Positions 18,509 through 27,433 of a stretch of DNA of 49,574 bases are shown here, one piece after another. Location: NCBI GenBank assembly GCA_945860085.1, contig CAMAPJ010000008.1, positions 1-49,574 on the forward strand, read 5' to 3'. How positions within the stretch are numbered: the stretch's first letter is position 1; each line of letters opens with the position of its first letter. The notes beneath the pieces were generated by a model. That model worked only from the letters and a program-made list of their open reading frames with translations. It was not told the origin of the DNA and searched no databases. This DNA comes from Synechococcus sp. UW140 (GTDB taxonomy: Bacteria; Cyanobacteriota; Cyanobacteriia; PCC-6307; Cyanobiaceae). Both the position numbers and the translations under genes were made by a program.

Positions 18509-20419
18509 ATGCATCTCAGCGAGCTGAATCATCCGAATCAGCTGCATGGCCTCAGCACTGCCGAGCTTGAAGCGATTGCCCGCCAGATTCGCGAACGGCA
18601 TCTTCAGGTGGTCTCCACCAGCGGCGGTCACCTCGGTCCGGGCCTGGGTGTGGTGGAACTGACCCTGGCCCTATACCAGACCCTCGACCTCGACCACGAC
18701 CGGGTTGTCTGGGATGTGGGCCACCAGGCCTATCCCCACAAGCTGGTGACCGGCCGCTACAACAGCTTTGACAGCCTGCGCCAGAAGAATGGGGTGGCGG
18801 GCTATCTCAAACGCAGCGAGAGCGTTTTCGACCACTTCGGCGCCGGCCACGCCTCCACCAGCATTTCGGCGGCCCTGGGCATGGCCCTGGCCCGAGACCA
18901 GCTGGGTCAGACCTTCAAGGCCGTGGCGGTGATCGGCGATGGCGCCCTCACTGGCGGCATGGCCCTTGAAGCGATCAATCACGCGGGCCACCTGCCCAAG
19001 ACCCGGCTGATGGTGGTGCTGAACGACAACGACATGTCGATCTCACCGCCGGTGGGGGCCCTCTCCACCTATCTCAATCGCATGCGGCTCAGTCCGCCGG
19101 TGCAGTTCCTCTCTGGCAGCGCCGAGGAGGCCGTGAAACATCTGCCTTTCCTCCATGGCGAACTGCCGGTGGAGTTGGAGCGGCTCAAGGACAGCATGCG
19201 CCGCCTGGCCGTGCCCAAGGTCGGCGCCGTGTTTGAGGAGCTGGGCTTCACTTACATCGGCCCGATCGATGGCCACAACATCGGCGAGATGGTGCGCACT
19301 TTCCAGGCCGCCCACCGCTGTGAAGGGCCGGTGCTGGTGCATGTGGCCACCACCAAGGGCAAGGGCTATCCCTATGCCGAAGCCGACCAGGTGGGCTATC
19401 ACGCCCAATCGGCCTTTGACCTCTCCACAGGCAAGGCCTACCCCTCCAGTAAGCCGAAGCCGCCCAGCTACAGCAAGGTGTTTGGTCAGACCCTGGTCAA
19501 GCTCTGCGAACAGGACCCCAGGGTTGTGGGTATCACCGCCGCCATGGCCACTGGCACGGGCCTCGACCTGCTCGAGAAGGCCCTGCCCAAGCAGTATTTC
19601 GACGTCGGCATTGCCGAGCAGCATGCCGTCACCATGGCGGCGGGCATGGCCTGCGAAGGGCTGCGTCCCGTCGTGGCGATCTACAGCACCTTCCTGCAGC
19701 GGGCTTACGACCAACTCATCCACGATGTGGGCATCCAGAAACTGCCCGTTACCTTCGTGCTGGATCGGGCTGGCATTGTTGGCGCCGATGGCCCCACCCA
19801 CCAGGGCCAATACGACATCAGTTATCTGCGCAGTGTGCCCAACTTCACGGTGATGGCACCGAAGGATGAGGCCGAGCTACAACGCATGCTTGTCACCGCT
19901 ATTCACCACAACGGGCCCTGCGCCCTGCGCATCCCCCGCGGCGAAGGCGAAGGCGTGCCCTTGGCTGAAGAAGGCTGGGAGCTGCTGGAGATCGGCCGCG
20001 GTGAGGTGCTCAGCGATGGCGACGACCTGCTGATCGTGGCCTACGGCTCGATGGTGGCCCCCGCCATGGCCACCGCTGGCCTGCTGCAGGAGAGCGGCGT
20101 GCGGGCCGCCGTGATCAATGCCCGCTTCCTGCGGCCCCTCGATCAGGCCCTGATCGCGCCGATGGCCCGTCGCATCGGCCGGGTTGTCACCATGGAGGAA
20201 GGGGCCCTAGCCGGCGGTTTCGGCGCCGCCGTGGTGGAAGCCCTCAATGACCTTGATGTGTTGGTGCCCGTGCTTCGCATTGGCATCCCGGATGTGCTGG
20301 TGGACCACGCCAGCCCAGAGCAGAGCAAGCAGAGCCTGGGACTCACCCCACCGCAGATGGCCCAGCGGATCCTGGAGCGCTACGGGGCTTCCCTCCAGCG
20401 TCAACCGGTCGCTGCCTGA
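18509..20419 (+). CDS. dxs: 1-deoxy-D-xylulose-5-phosphate synthase
   Basis: A 636-residue thiamine-diphosphate enzyme condensing pyruvate and glyceraldehyde 3-phosphate, the entry to the MEP isoprenoid pathway that feeds carotenoids, chlorophyll phytol and quinones. Visible signatures: [15 protein letters not shown], the ThDP motif GDGALTGG...LNDNDMSIS, and [15 protein letters not shown] in the pyrimidine domain, plus a transketolase C-terminal domain. The start at 18509 ([16 protein letters not shown]) matches relatives. An upstream ATG at 18494 would add only five residues. The 160 bp shared with ilvA must hold both promoters. A flavoprotein gene of the isoprenoid-reductase type follows 17 bp after the stop. 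Confidence 0.96.
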   Translation: MHLSELNHPNQLHGLSTAELEAIARQIRERHLQVVSTSGGHLGPGLGVVELTLALYQTLDLDHDRVVWDVGHQAYPHKLVTGRYNSFDSLRQKNGVAGYLKRSESVFDHFGAGHASTSISAALGMALARDQLGQTFKAVAVIGDGALTGGMALEAINHAGHLPKTRLMVVLNDNDMSISPPVGALSTYLNRMRLSPPVQFLSGSAEEAVKHLPFLHGELPVELERLKDSMRRLAVPKVGAVFEELGFTYIGPIDGHNIGEMVRTFQAAHRCEGPVLVHVATTKGKGYPYAEADQVGYHAQSAFDLSTGKAYPSSKPKPPSYSKVFGQTLVKLCEQDPRVVGITAAMATGTGLDLLEKALPKQYFDVGIAEQHAVTMAAGMACEGLRPVVAIYSTFLQRAYDQLIHDVGIQKLPVTFVLDRAGIVGADGPTHQGQYDISYLRSVPNFTVMAPKDEAELQRMLVTAIHHNGPCALRIPRGEGEGVPLAEEGWELLEIGRGEVLSDGDDLLIVAYGSMVAPAMATAGLLQESGVRAAVINARFLRPLDQALIAPMARRIGRVVTMEEGALAGGFGAAVVEALNDLDVLVPVLRIGIPDVLVDHASPEQSKQSLGLTPPQMAQRILERYGASLQRQPVAA

Positions 20420-20436
20420 AGCCGCTCGATTGCGAT

Positions 20437-21627
20437 GTGTTGGTGGTGGGCTGCGGGCCCGCCGGCGCTGAGCTGGCCCGGCTGCTGGCCCAGGCGGGCC
20501 TCTCGGTGTGGTTGATTGACCAGCTGGCCGATCTGGACCAGGCCGCCTTCAGCAGTGCCGCCTTGCCTTTGGCGGCCTTGGAGCGTTTTTCCCTGCCGGC
20601 GTCGGTGGTGGCCAGTCGCTGGCAGGGCTGGCAGTTGCTGGGGCCCGGTGAGGCCCTGCGCCGCTGGCAAGCGGATCACACCTTGGGGGTGGTGCTTGAT
20701 TTTGGCGCCCTGCGCCGTTGGTTGGCCGGCGAGGCCCAGACCTGGGGCGCACGCCTAGAACTCGGCTGCCGCGCCCTGGAGCAGCGCCCAGGCCCAGGCA
20801 GTATCAGCACCCTGTTGCGCTGGCGCTCGGGCCAGCAACGCTGGATCGAGAGTCGCTGGCTGATCGATGCCAGCGGCCAGGCCCGCAGCCTGCTGGGGGA
20901 ACCCCCGGCAACGGCTGGGGCCCTGGTCTCAGGTCTGGGGGTGGAATGGTTGCTGGCGGTGTCACCGGCCCAGGAGCAGCGCTGGCGCGGCCAGCTCAGT
21001 TTCCTACTTGGCAGCGACTGGCTGCCCCAGGGCTACGGCTGGGTCTTTCCGATGCAGCCTGGCCGGTTGAAGGTGGGGGTATGTCGTCTGCAGGACCCCA
21101 GTCGCTCCCAACCGCCCCTGGGTCCGTTACTGAGGACGATCCTGGACCGCTGCGGCCTGGCCGGGGCCCAGGTGCTCGATCGCCATGGTGGCTTGATCCG
21201 CAGCACGATCGACCGCCAGGAGCCCCATCGGCGCGGCCGCCTGATCGGCCTTGGTGATGCGGTGAGCACAGCCAACCTGCTGGGCGGTGAGGGCATTCGC
21301 CACGCCCTGCTCAGCGCCCGGGTTTTGGCGCCCCAGCTGCTCGCGGCCCTCGCGCCAGGAATCCAGCCCAAGGCCGGTCTCAACAAGCTCGACGCCTATC
21401 CCAGGTTGCTGCGCCGGGCCCTGGGCTGGCGCTGGGGCCTGAGCGGCCGTCTGGCCAAGCGCACCTGGCTGGGGCTGGATTCGCCGGCGGCAGATCGGCG
21501 CCTGGAGCGCTTGTTGTCCGGCTTGCAGCAGGAAAAGCAGGCGGAAGACCTCTCGGCCCTGCTCTTCGACTACCGATTCGAACGCTATGGGTTCAGGGCC
21601 ATTCCCTATCTGCTGGGTCTGCGCTGA
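20437..21627 (+). CDS. FAD-dependent oxidoreductase, geranylgeranyl-reductase family
   Basis: A 396-residue flavoprotein. The N-terminal Rossmann fold LVVGCGPAGAELARLLAQAGLSVWLID binds FAD. The middle has GYGWVFPMQPGRLKVGV, and the C-terminal FAD motif is IGLGDAVSTANLLGGEGIRHALLSA. These match the geranylgeranyl-reductase/UbiH-like superfamily that acts on isoprenoid chains. It is probably not the main chlorophyll reductase ChlP, whose sequence is better conserved. The only usable start is the GTG at 20437, 17 bp after dxs, implying co-transcription and perhaps translational coupling. The substrate is unknown; an isoprenoid is a reasonable inference from the neighbour and family. Confidence 0.8.
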   Translation: MLVVGCGPAGAELARLLAQAGLSVWLIDQLADLDQAAFSSAALPLAALERFSLPASVVASRWQGWQLLGPGEALRRWQADHTLGVVLDFGALRRWLAGEAQTWGARLELGCRALEQRPGPGSISTLLRWRSGQQRWIESRWLIDASGQARSLLGEPPATAGALVSGLGVEWLLAVSPAQEQRWRGQLSFLLGSDWLPQGYGWVFPMQPGRLKVGVCRLQDPSRSQPPLGPLLRTILDRCGLAGAQVLDRHGGLIRSTIDRQEPHRRGRLIGLGDAVSTANLLGGEGIRHALLSARVLAPQLLAALAPGIQPKAGLNKLDAYPRLLRRALGWRWGLSGRLAKRTWLGLDSPAADRRLERLLSGLQQEKQAEDLSALLFDYRFERYGFRAIPYLLGLR

Positions 21628-21763
21628 AAGGGCTTGGCTCCTCGAGCCCGGGCTCCAGCACTGCTTGATTTCAAGCGCTGGGTTTCAAGATTGATGCGGT
21701 TGTCGCACGATCAAAATCCAGGCAAGCGGGCACAGCTGCGCCCCGCCTGCCATAGAAATTATG

Positions 21764-21799
21764 GGTTCGAACGATCGCGATGAGTTGTTCGTTCGAACC
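21764..21799. terminator. Perfect hairpin between convergent genes
   Basis: A perfect 11-bp stem (21764-21774, GGTTCGAACGA, with 21789-21799) and a 14-base loop, between the flavoprotein gene (ends 21627) and psaK (ends 21826). Its position between convergent genes suggests a bidirectional terminator, though no clear T-run follows on either strand. Confidence 0.5.
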
Positions 21800-21825
21800 A
21801 GGTCCAACGGGCCTGAGCCGGTGGT

Positions 21826-22083
21826 TCAGAGAACGCCGCGGGAGGCCAGGCCCAAGATGGCGCCCATGCCCAGCACGTGGCCGAAGCTGGTGGTGGCCAG
21901 CAAGGAGGCATGGCTCAGGCCGCCGAACAGGGCGGAACTCGGCAGCTTGGCGCCTTCGTTGGGATGCTGGATGGTGGCTTTGCCGATGCCGATGGCAATC
22001 ACATTGGCCGCGATCATCACCAGGGCCACTTTCGGCGACCAGGTGAGGGTTGCCGGGGCGAGGGCAAACAGGGGAGAGAGCAT
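21826..22083 (-). CDS. psaK: Photosystem I reaction centre subunit PsaK
   Basis: An 85-residue thylakoid membrane protein with two membrane spans (VALVMIAANVIAIGIGKATI and ALFGGLSHASLLATTSFGHVLGMGAILGLA), the hairpin topology of PsaK at the edge of photosystem I. The segment TLTWSPKVALVMI and the loop QHPNEGAKLPSSALFGG are characteristic. I chose the ATG at 22083 (MLSPLFALAPATLTW). An in-frame ATG at 22116 adds eleven basic residues unlike the family. It lies downstream of DUF3593 and DUF2499 genes on the same strand. Confidence 0.93.
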   Translation of the reverse strand: MLSPLFALAPATLTWSPKVALVMIAANVIAIGIGKATIQHPNEGAKLPSSALFGGLSHASLLATTSFGHVLGMGAILGLASRGVL

Positions 22084-22137
22084 GAAGTTCAGGCGACGCC
22101 CCATCTTCCGGGGCAAGGACGGCCGGATCGCCCTTGC

Positions 22138-22503
22138 TTAAGACTTATTCATTGCGGAAGCGCCAGGGCGTCTCCAGAAGCCCAGCAGCAAAAGGGTGTT
22201 GCTCAGGGTTAAAAAGGCCTCGGCGCCGCCGTGGAGTGGATCGACATCGGCTAGTTGCTGGCCATAGACCCGCAGGGCCACCAGGGCTGCCCCGATCGTC
22301 ACCAGCACAAACAGCAGCGTGGCGCTGAAGCCCCATAGGCCCAGCCGCGGGAAGCGACCGCAGCGCCAGGCCCACCACAGGAAGGCCAGGTAGGGGAATA
22401 GCGAAAGGCCGAACAGGGGCGCCGGATCAAAGGCGGCCATGGCACTCAGGGCTGTACTCAGGGCGGTCCTGAGGACCTCTGGGCCAAGGGCAGGGTCGGC
22501 CAT
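22138..22503 (-). CDS. DUF3593 family membrane protein
   Basis: A 121-residue protein with three to four hydrophobic segments (FGLSLFPYLAFLWWAWRCG; GLWGFSATLLFVLVTIGAALVALRVYG; AFLTLSNTLLLLGFW). The composition and the LFGLSLFPYLAFLWW motif fit the DUF3593 family of cyanobacteria and plastids. I chose the ATG at 22503. The frame extends upstream to 22605, but that would overlap the DUF2499 gene. The DUF2499-DUF3593 pair is commonly adjacent, and here both lie just upstream of psaK. Function unknown. Confidence 0.8.
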   Translation of the reverse strand: MADPALGPEVLRTALSTALSAMAAFDPAPLFGLSLFPYLAFLWWAWRCGRFPRLGLWGFSATLLFVLVTIGAALVALRVYGQQLADVDPLHGGAEAFLTLSNTLLLLGFWRRPGASAMNKS

Positions 22504-22550
22504 GGCTGGCAGCTCAGGGGGGGCAAAGGGGTTGTATAGGGGGGCTGGGG

Positions 22551-22850
22551 CTAAGCGGCGGTGGCGCGGCGGGCGATCAGCAGGGCGGCCAGGGCCAAGC
22601 AGCAATTGCCAAGCAGGGTGGTGGCCGCTTGAAAGACCACCAGACCCTGGAGCTCGATCGGGTTATCGAATAGGTGCCAGGTGCAGGCCGCCATGGCGCT
22701 GACCAGGGCCGGCAACATCGCCAGAGCCAGCCAGTTCCAGGCCGGCTCCGCCTGCAGACGGCCCCAACGCTGGATCGCCAGCATGGCCAGGGCCCACTCC
22801 AACACTGAGGTGATGTGGATCCACCACGTGGGCAGGGAGAGGGCATGCAT
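22551..22850 (-). CDS. DUF2499 (Ycf49-like) membrane protein
   Basis: A 99-residue membrane protein beginning MHALSLPTWWIHITSVLEW, the hallmark of the Ycf49-like DUF2499 family found in cyanobacteria and plastids. It has three hydrophobic helices and conserved WHLFDN. Function is unknown. The consistent pairing with DUF3593 suggests a two-component membrane complex (inference). It is co-directional with psaK. Confidence 0.85.
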   Translation of the reverse strand: MHALSLPTWWIHITSVLEWALAMLAIQRWGRLQAEPAWNWLALAMLPALVSAMAACTWHLFDNPIELQGLVVFQAATTLLGNCCLALAALLIARRATAA

Positions 22851-22931
22851 GGGCGCGCTACGGCAAGCCAGAATTTCAGTAAGCCGGGATCAGATCGCCG
22901 GAGGCAGATTGCCAGGATCAGTACTACTACC

Positions 22932-22973
22932 GAGTCAGCAAGTCGGAGTCAGCAAGCCGGAGTCAGCAAGCCA
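22932..22973. repeat. 14-bp tandem repeat, three copies
   Basis: Three consecutive 14-bp units (gagtcagcaagycg) in the 141-bp gap upstream of the DUF2499 gene and just after the stop codon of the next unknown gene. Confidence 0.8.
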
Positions 22974-22991
22974 CATTCAGCTTGCTGGATT

Positions 22992-23741
22992 TCAGTTGGG
23001 CTGCCAGTCGTTGGCGGGTTCCGGTTTCTCGGTGTCCTTGAGGGAGGGGAAGCTGCTGCGGATCTGGTCCGTGATCGCCTGACGTACCTGGGAGCGGAAG
23101 GCCTGGGCGGCTTCGCTGGGCAGCACCGGGTAGGAGCTGGGATCGCTGGCTGTAGCGCGCAGGGGCTTCCAGCTCGTTTTGGTGGTGGCTTTGAGGGCCT
23201 CCAAGGGAGCTTGGAAATCAAAGGAGAGGCTGCGACCCAGGGCAGTGGCTTGGTCGGCCCATTGCTCACGCAAGGGGAGCAAGGCCTTGGCCTTGAGGGT
23301 GTCGGGCAGGCCCAGCACCGGTTCGTAATAGTCGAGGGCGCGCAATTCCTCTTCCAGAATGATCGGCCAGGCCCCCTGTTCGCCTTCGCCTAGCTCGGTT
23401 TCCGGTGGGCCGGCCTTGAGGGCGTCGAGGTAGAAGGCCAGCCATCGGTAATGGGACTTGTCGCGGGTGGCTTTCTTGGCCGCCTTGCCATGGGCCTGCA
23501 GTCTCGGCAGGGACGCATCGGCCTTGCGCAGGAAGAGGCGCTCGTCGCGCTCCAAATTGATCGCACCCCAGCGTTGGCGGTACTCCCAGAGCTCTTCGTA
23601 TCGGCGCACGTCTTCGGGCGGCCAGCCGATGGCCTTGAGTTCCTCGGCGCGGCTTTCATCAACCTTCAACAACGGCTGGCCTGGTGCACTGGCGTTGAGC
23701 GTAGGCGCAGGCCTCGGCCACTCCAGGGAGCGGCCCAGCAA
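22992..23741 (-). CDS. Conserved-looking soluble protein of unknown function
   Basis: A 249-residue hydrophilic protein rich in Leu, Glu, Arg and Trp. A mostly helical central part (RAEELKAIGWPPEDVRRYEELWEYRQRWGAINLERDERLFLRKAD...) resembles no enzyme family I know. No signal peptide or membrane segment is seen. The first possible start is a TTG at 23741, directly after an in-frame stop, so the real N-terminus is uncertain and may be shorter. It lies upstream of the DUF2499-DUF3593-psaK genes on the same strand, so a photosystem-related role is conceivable but unsupported. Confidence 0.65.
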   Translation of the reverse strand: MLGRSLEWPRPAPTLNASAPGQPLLKVDESRAEELKAIGWPPEDVRRYEELWEYRQRWGAINLERDERLFLRKADASLPRLQAHGKAAKKATRDKSHYRWLAFYLDALKAGPPETELGEGEQGAWPIILEEELRALDYYEPVLGLPDTLKAKALLPLREQWADQATALGRSLSFDFQAPLEALKATTKTSWKPLRATASDPSSYPVLPSEAAQAFRSQVRQAITDQIRSSFPSLKDTEKPEPANDWQPN

Positions 23742-23875
23742 GGGGGGTGGGCCTCAGTTGCCAGCCCGGGTGTCAAGACAGTCGCGGCTGTGCCTTGGCT
23801 TGCGAGCGGCTTGGGCCGGCGGCGGCCGCCCTAGGCGGGCCAGCCACGGGCTAAAGGCATCAGCTCGACATCCTG

Positions 23876-23888
23876 TTACAATTGTGAA
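23876..23888. promoter_or_regulatory. Palindromic AT-rich site between divergent genes
   Basis: The sequence ttacaattgtgaa contains the perfect palindrome acaattgt and is followed by an AT-rich stretch (aatattccttaac). It sits between the divergent genes starting at 23741 and 23983, where both promoters must lie. It could be an operator or a -35 element. No regulator can be named. Confidence 0.25.
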
Positions 23889-23982
23889 ATATTCCTTAAC
23901 ATCCCTGGGCTCCTGACCGGGGCTGCGCGTGGCGGCGTCTGCCGCTGCAGGCCGGCCATCTTGATGGTCCCTGTCCGCTCAG

Positions 23983-24741
23983 ATGTCCCTATGCCAGCTC
24001 CCTGGAGCCGACCCAGCCATGGCTGAATCCTTTCTCTTTCTGCTGGCTGCAGCCTCCGACTTGCCCCAGGGCCAGGTCAGCCTGGCCGATCTGGCTGCGG
24101 CCCAGGCCCTAGGGCTTGATCAGGTCTTGGCCCTGCGCATCTTTGCTTGCCCGCCTGACTGGCCTGGCTGCCTCGAAACCCTGGTGGAAGACGGGCTAGC
24201 CCACAGCGGCGGCGCCGATCCCTTCGCGTCCGTCCCCCCGGGAGGCCGTCAGCCGGGGGAGCGCAGCCTGCGTTGTGATGCCCTAGTGCCAGTGCTGGAT
24301 CCCGCCAGTCTCTGCCTGGGCGTTTACGCCGTGAGCGGCCCAAGCCCAGGCCAGATCCACTGTCTGGCTTACCTGCCTCTCGCTGAGATCGAAAATGAAA
24401 CCTGCTGGTTCTATCCCACTGACAACGGCAACTATCTGAGCTGGCAGAGCCAGCGCCCCCGCACCTTCCTGCCTGGGCGGCTGCCCGCTGGCGAACCGGC
24501 GAGTCAGGCCGCAGAGTTCCAGCCGGAGGAGTTGCGGTTGTTGTGGTCGTTGCTGGCCGATGACACGGCCCTGACCTGCGTAGGCCTCACCTACCGGGGC
24601 CGGCGCATCGAATGGTCGATCCAGCCCCTGGCCCGGGAGAGCGAAGAAGCGGCCTCGGTGTGGACTTGGTTCCAACTGGATGACCTCAACCCCCAGCCCT
24701 GGCAGCGGCTCGATCGCATCGAAACCTCGCCGCGCCGCTAG
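23983..24741 (+). CDS. Protein of unknown function
   Basis: A 252-residue soluble acidic protein. The N-terminal half is helical (SFLFLLAAASDLPQGQVSLADLAAAQALGLDQVLALRIF). The C-terminal half is strand-rich with many Trp and Tyr (ENETCWFYPTDNGNYLSWQSQRPRTF). No catalytic motif or known domain was recognised. An alternative start is the ATG at 24019 (MAESFLF). The csaB gene follows on the same strand about 200 bp downstream. Confidence 0.65.
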   Translation: MSLCQLPGADPAMAESFLFLLAAASDLPQGQVSLADLAAAQALGLDQVLALRIFACPPDWPGCLETLVEDGLAHSGGADPFASVPPGGRQPGERSLRCDALVPVLDPASLCLGVYAVSGPSPGQIHCLAYLPLAEIENETCWFYPTDNGNYLSWQSQRPRTFLPGRLPAGEPASQAAEFQPEELRLLWSLLADDTALTCVGLTYRGRRIEWSIQPLARESEEAASVWTWFQLDDLNPQPWQRLDRIETSPRR

Positions 24742-24944
24742 GTCCCCTGCCCCGGTGCTAGGTCCCCCGCCCCGGCGCTTTGCAGAGCCGGCGCTCCCTT
24801 GCCCTGGCGCTGATCAGGCAGCTAGGCCCTTCGGATAGGAGGGGCGCCTTAGGCCGCCAGGACGATCAGCCCCCTGCGGCAAGGCTGGGATTCGGTGGGA
24901 ATGCCATGCTGCCCGGGCGCAACTACAGGGGCGGGGGCAGGGCG

Positions 24945-25991
24945 ATGGGCGCATCTCGACTGGTGCTGCTCTGCGGCTACTACGGCGAGCACAACATTGG
25001 CGATGACGCCCTGTTGGCTGCCCTGCTGCAGCAGTTGCCCCCTGCCTGGACCCCCCTTGTCACCGGCTACGACCAGGCGGAACTGGAGCAGCGCTTTGAT
25101 GTGGCCACCTGTCCTCGCCGCAGGTTCAAGGCCGTGCTCGCTGCCCTGGGCCGTTGTGACGCCCTGATCCTGGGTGGCGGCAGCCTGCTTCAGGACTCCA
25201 CCAGCTGGCGCAGCCTCCTTTATTACGTCCTTCTGATCGGCGCCGCACGGCTGACGGGCAAACCCGTGCTGCTCTGGGGCCAGGGCCTGGGCCCCCTGCG
25301 GCGGCGGGCCAGTCGGCTGCTGGTGCGGTTGGTGTTGCCCCTGGTCACGGCCAGCAGCTGGCGGGATCCGGTTTCGGCAGCCCAGGTGCGCCAATGGGGC
25401 GTGGCCTGCCTGGAGGGCAGTGATCCTGTCTGGTCGCTGCCGCCCTTGGCCTGGCAGGGCGCCGCCGGCCCGATCGTGCTCTGCTTTCGCTCCAGCCCCC
25501 TGCTGGGAGCCTCCCAGTGGCGCCTGCTGCTGGAGGCCCTGGCCCATCTCGCCACCAGCGGTGATCGGCAGGTGCTCTGGCTGCCCTTTCACCGGGGGCA
25601 AGACACAGGCCTGCTGGAGCGGCTCCGAGCCGAGGGTCTTGTGCCCGAGACCTTGGCGGTCCGCAGCCGCGAATGCCAGCTGACCAGCCCTGAGCAGGCG
25701 ATGGAGCTGTTTGCGGGCGCTGGCCTGGTGCTGGCGATGCGCCTGCACGGCCTAATCCTGGCGGCCCTGGCCTCCGCCCCCTGTTGTGCCCTCAGCTATG
25801 ACCCCAAGGTGGCTGCGGCTGCCAGCGCCATCGACTGCCCGTGCCTGGATCTGGAGGCCCCCCTGCCGCCGGTCTCCACGGTGGCGGCCCACTGGCAGGC
25901 CCAGCTCGATCGGCCCCTAGAGCCCGGGCCGATCACCGCCCAGCGCCAGGCGGCCAGGGTGCATGGCGCCTTGCTCCAACGGCTGCCCTGA
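24945..25991 (+). CDS. csaB: Polysaccharide pyruvyl transferase CsaB
   Basis: A 348-residue enzyme of the CsaB family, which adds ketal-linked pyruvate to cell-wall or extracellular polysaccharide; in bacilli this anchors SLH-domain S-layer proteins. Signatures are LCGYYGEHNIGDDALLAALL at the start, LILGGGSLLQDSTSWRSLLYY, GKPVLLWGQGLGPL, and the C-terminal MRLHGLILAALASAPCCALSYDPKV. I chose the ATG at 24945. The frame is open upstream to 24780 but without family similarity. In cyanobacteria, where SLH proteins bind pyruvylated polymer, the same role is plausible. Confidence 0.92.
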   Translation: MGASRLVLLCGYYGEHNIGDDALLAALLQQLPPAWTPLVTGYDQAELEQRFDVATCPRRRFKAVLAALGRCDALILGGGSLLQDSTSWRSLLYYVLLIGAARLTGKPVLLWGQGLGPLRRRASRLLVRLVLPLVTASSWRDPVSAAQVRQWGVACLEGSDPVWSLPPLAWQGAAGPIVLCFRSSPLLGASQWRLLLEALAHLATSGDRQVLWLPFHRGQDTGLLERLRAEGLVPETLAVRSRECQLTSPEQAMELFAGAGLVLAMRLHGLILAALASAPCCALSYDPKVAAAASAIDCPCLDLEAPLPPVSTVAAHWQAQLDRPLEPGPITAQRQAARVHGALLQRLP

Positions 25992-26111
25992 AGGTGCTGG
26001 GTTTTGGCTCGAGGTTGGCTGGGCTGTGTTTGGCCTGACTCGGTTGGCCAGATTTCGATGGCCTGATTTGGGTGGCCGGATTCGAATTAGCTGGCTTGGA
26101 TCGCTGGTTCT

Positions 26112-26156
26112 GGGATGGCTTGCTCAGGGATGGCTGTCTCAGGGATGGCTGTCTCA
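26112..26156. repeat. 15-bp tandem repeat, three copies
   Basis: Three consecutive units of gggatggctgtctca (the first with two changes) at 26112-26126, 26127-26141 and 26142-26156, with a partial fourth after them. Confidence 0.85.
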
Positions 26157-26324
26157 GGGATGGAGGGGGCGGGGCTGGTTTGATCCGGCTGGGGCTGGGG
26201 CGGCTGGCGGGGTGGGCTGATCGAGCAACTGCCCCAGCCCCAGATCGATTTCGCCCACCCAGCTGATCAGGGCCAGGATGCAGATGCCGGCGCCGATCAA
26301 CAGGCCTACCTGGTGTCTGGACAT
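26154..26324 (-). CDS. Possible small single-span membrane protein
   Basis: A 56-residue frame starting MSRHQVGLLIGAGICILALISWVGEIDLGLGQLL, with one clear membrane helix, followed by a Pro/Ala-rich tail. The helix and a charged first few residues look like a real small thylakoid or plasma membrane protein. No strong ribosome binding site is seen, and the end runs into the repetitive region. Function unknown; it may be spurious. Confidence 0.4.
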   Translation of the reverse strand: MSRHQVGLLIGAGICILALISWVGEIDLGLGQLLDQPTPPAAPAPAGSNQPRPLHP

Positions 26325-26512
26325 GGGCTTGCAGCGGCGGCCCCCCAGTCTCCAGGGCGATCGCTCGACGGCCGCAGCCGGCATCCGGGGGCAAGTCCCT
26401 TTCAGGCGACGCCGGATCCCTGGGCCAGGCAATCGGGTCAATTGGCACGGGGTTGGTGGCTCAGTGTCGGTCCCTACCGAAGCAAAGGCCACCCGGCTGG
26501 TGTGATTGCGCG

Positions 26513-27433
26513 ATGACGATCACCCCCACTGGCCTAATCCCCCGCGCTGACCTTGCCCAGCTCAACGCCCTGCGCGATGGCCCCGCCTTGTTGCGCTTCA
26601 GTTCGCACCTGCTGCTGATCGCCGGCGGCGGCTGGCTCTGGGCCCAGGCCAGCCTGCCGTTGGCCCTACGCATGGCTGGCTTGGTTGCTAGTGGCATCGG
26701 CCTGGCTACCTGCTTTGCGCCGATGCATGAATGCGGACATCGCACCGCCTTTGCCAGCCGCAGCCTCAATGACGCCTGCGCCTGGCTCGCTGGCTTGCTG
26801 AGTTTTTATAACGCCACATTTTACAGGCGTTATCACCAATGGCACCACCGCTTTGCCCACCAGAGCGGGCTCGATCCCGAACTCGAAGATCCCCAGCCAA
26901 CCACGCCCCTGGCCTATGGGCTGGAGCTGGCTGGCTGGAACTGGTGGATCGGCAAACTGCGCGGCCACGCCCGCCTGCTTTTTGGCGATCTGGGCGGCAT
27001 GGCCTATTTGAGTCCCGAGGTGATTCCCCAGGTGAGACGGTCAGTGCGGCTCCAGTTCGCCGTCTATGGCCTGGTGGTCTTGGTGTCGCTGGCGCTTGGC
27101 CATGGCTGGTTTCTGCTCTGGGCCTGGCTGCTGCCCCTGGCCCTGGGCCAACCGCTGTTGCGCTTTTTCCTGCTGGCCGAACATTCCGGCTGCGAGTTCA
27201 GCGCCGATGGCAGCGTTAACACCCGCACCACCTTGACCAATCCCCTGGTGCGCTGGCTGATGTGGAACATGCCGTTCCACGCCGAGCATCACCTCTATGC
27301 GTCCTTGCCCTTTCACGCCCTGCCCAAGGCCCATCTCTGGATCGGCCCAAGGATCAAGCATTGCGACCGGAGCTACCTGGCCGTCCATCGCCAGCTGCTG
27401 CGCAATCTCAGCGCCCTGGCCCTACCGGTATGA
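26513..27433 (+). CDS. Fatty acid desaturase family membrane protein
   Basis: A 306-residue membrane-bound di-iron enzyme. The three histidine boxes are visible: HECGH (about residue 73), HQWHH (about 109) and HAEHH (about 261), with membrane spans between them (LLLIAGGGWLWAQASLPLALRM; LQFAVYGLVVLVSLALGHGWFLLWAWLLPLALG). Family members desaturate fatty acids or hydroxylate hydrocarbon chains. The substrate cannot be read here; it is not a clear CrtR carotene hydroxylase. I chose the ATG at 26513 (MTITPTGLIP). Its TGA overlaps the ATG of the next gene (ATGA), so the two are translationally coupled. Confidence 0.88.
   Translation: MTITPTGLIPRADLAQLNALRDGPALLRFSSHLLLIAGGGWLWAQASLPLALRMAGLVASGIGLATCFAPMHECGHRTAFASRSLNDACAWLAGLLSFYNATFYRRYHQWHHRFAHQSGLDPELEDPQPTTPLAYGLELAGWNWWIGKLRGHARLLFGDLGGMAYLSPEVIPQVRRSVRLQFAVYGLVVLVSLALGHGWFLLWAWLLPLALGQPLLRFFLLAEHSGCEFSADGSVNTRTTLTNPLVRWLMWNMPFHAEHHLYASLPFHALPKAHLWIGPRIKHCDRSYLAVHRQLLRNLSALALPV

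Larger units (their letters stand above)
25992..26512. other. Repetitive intergenic stretch between csaB and the desaturase
   Basis: About 520 bases. The first half (25995-26170) is built of loosely repeated ggttggc/ggatggc motifs, including the 15-bp tandem repeat listed separately. A small minus-strand membrane protein frame (26154-26324) is the only plausible gene. A HIP1 octamer (gcgatcgc), a hallmark of many cyanobacterial genomes, lies near 26358. Confidence 0.5.

Noticed and set aside
21764-21799. tRNA T-arm (GGTTCGAAC) near psaK
   Set aside because: The sequence folds into a simple hairpin and the rest of a tRNA cloverleaf is missing.
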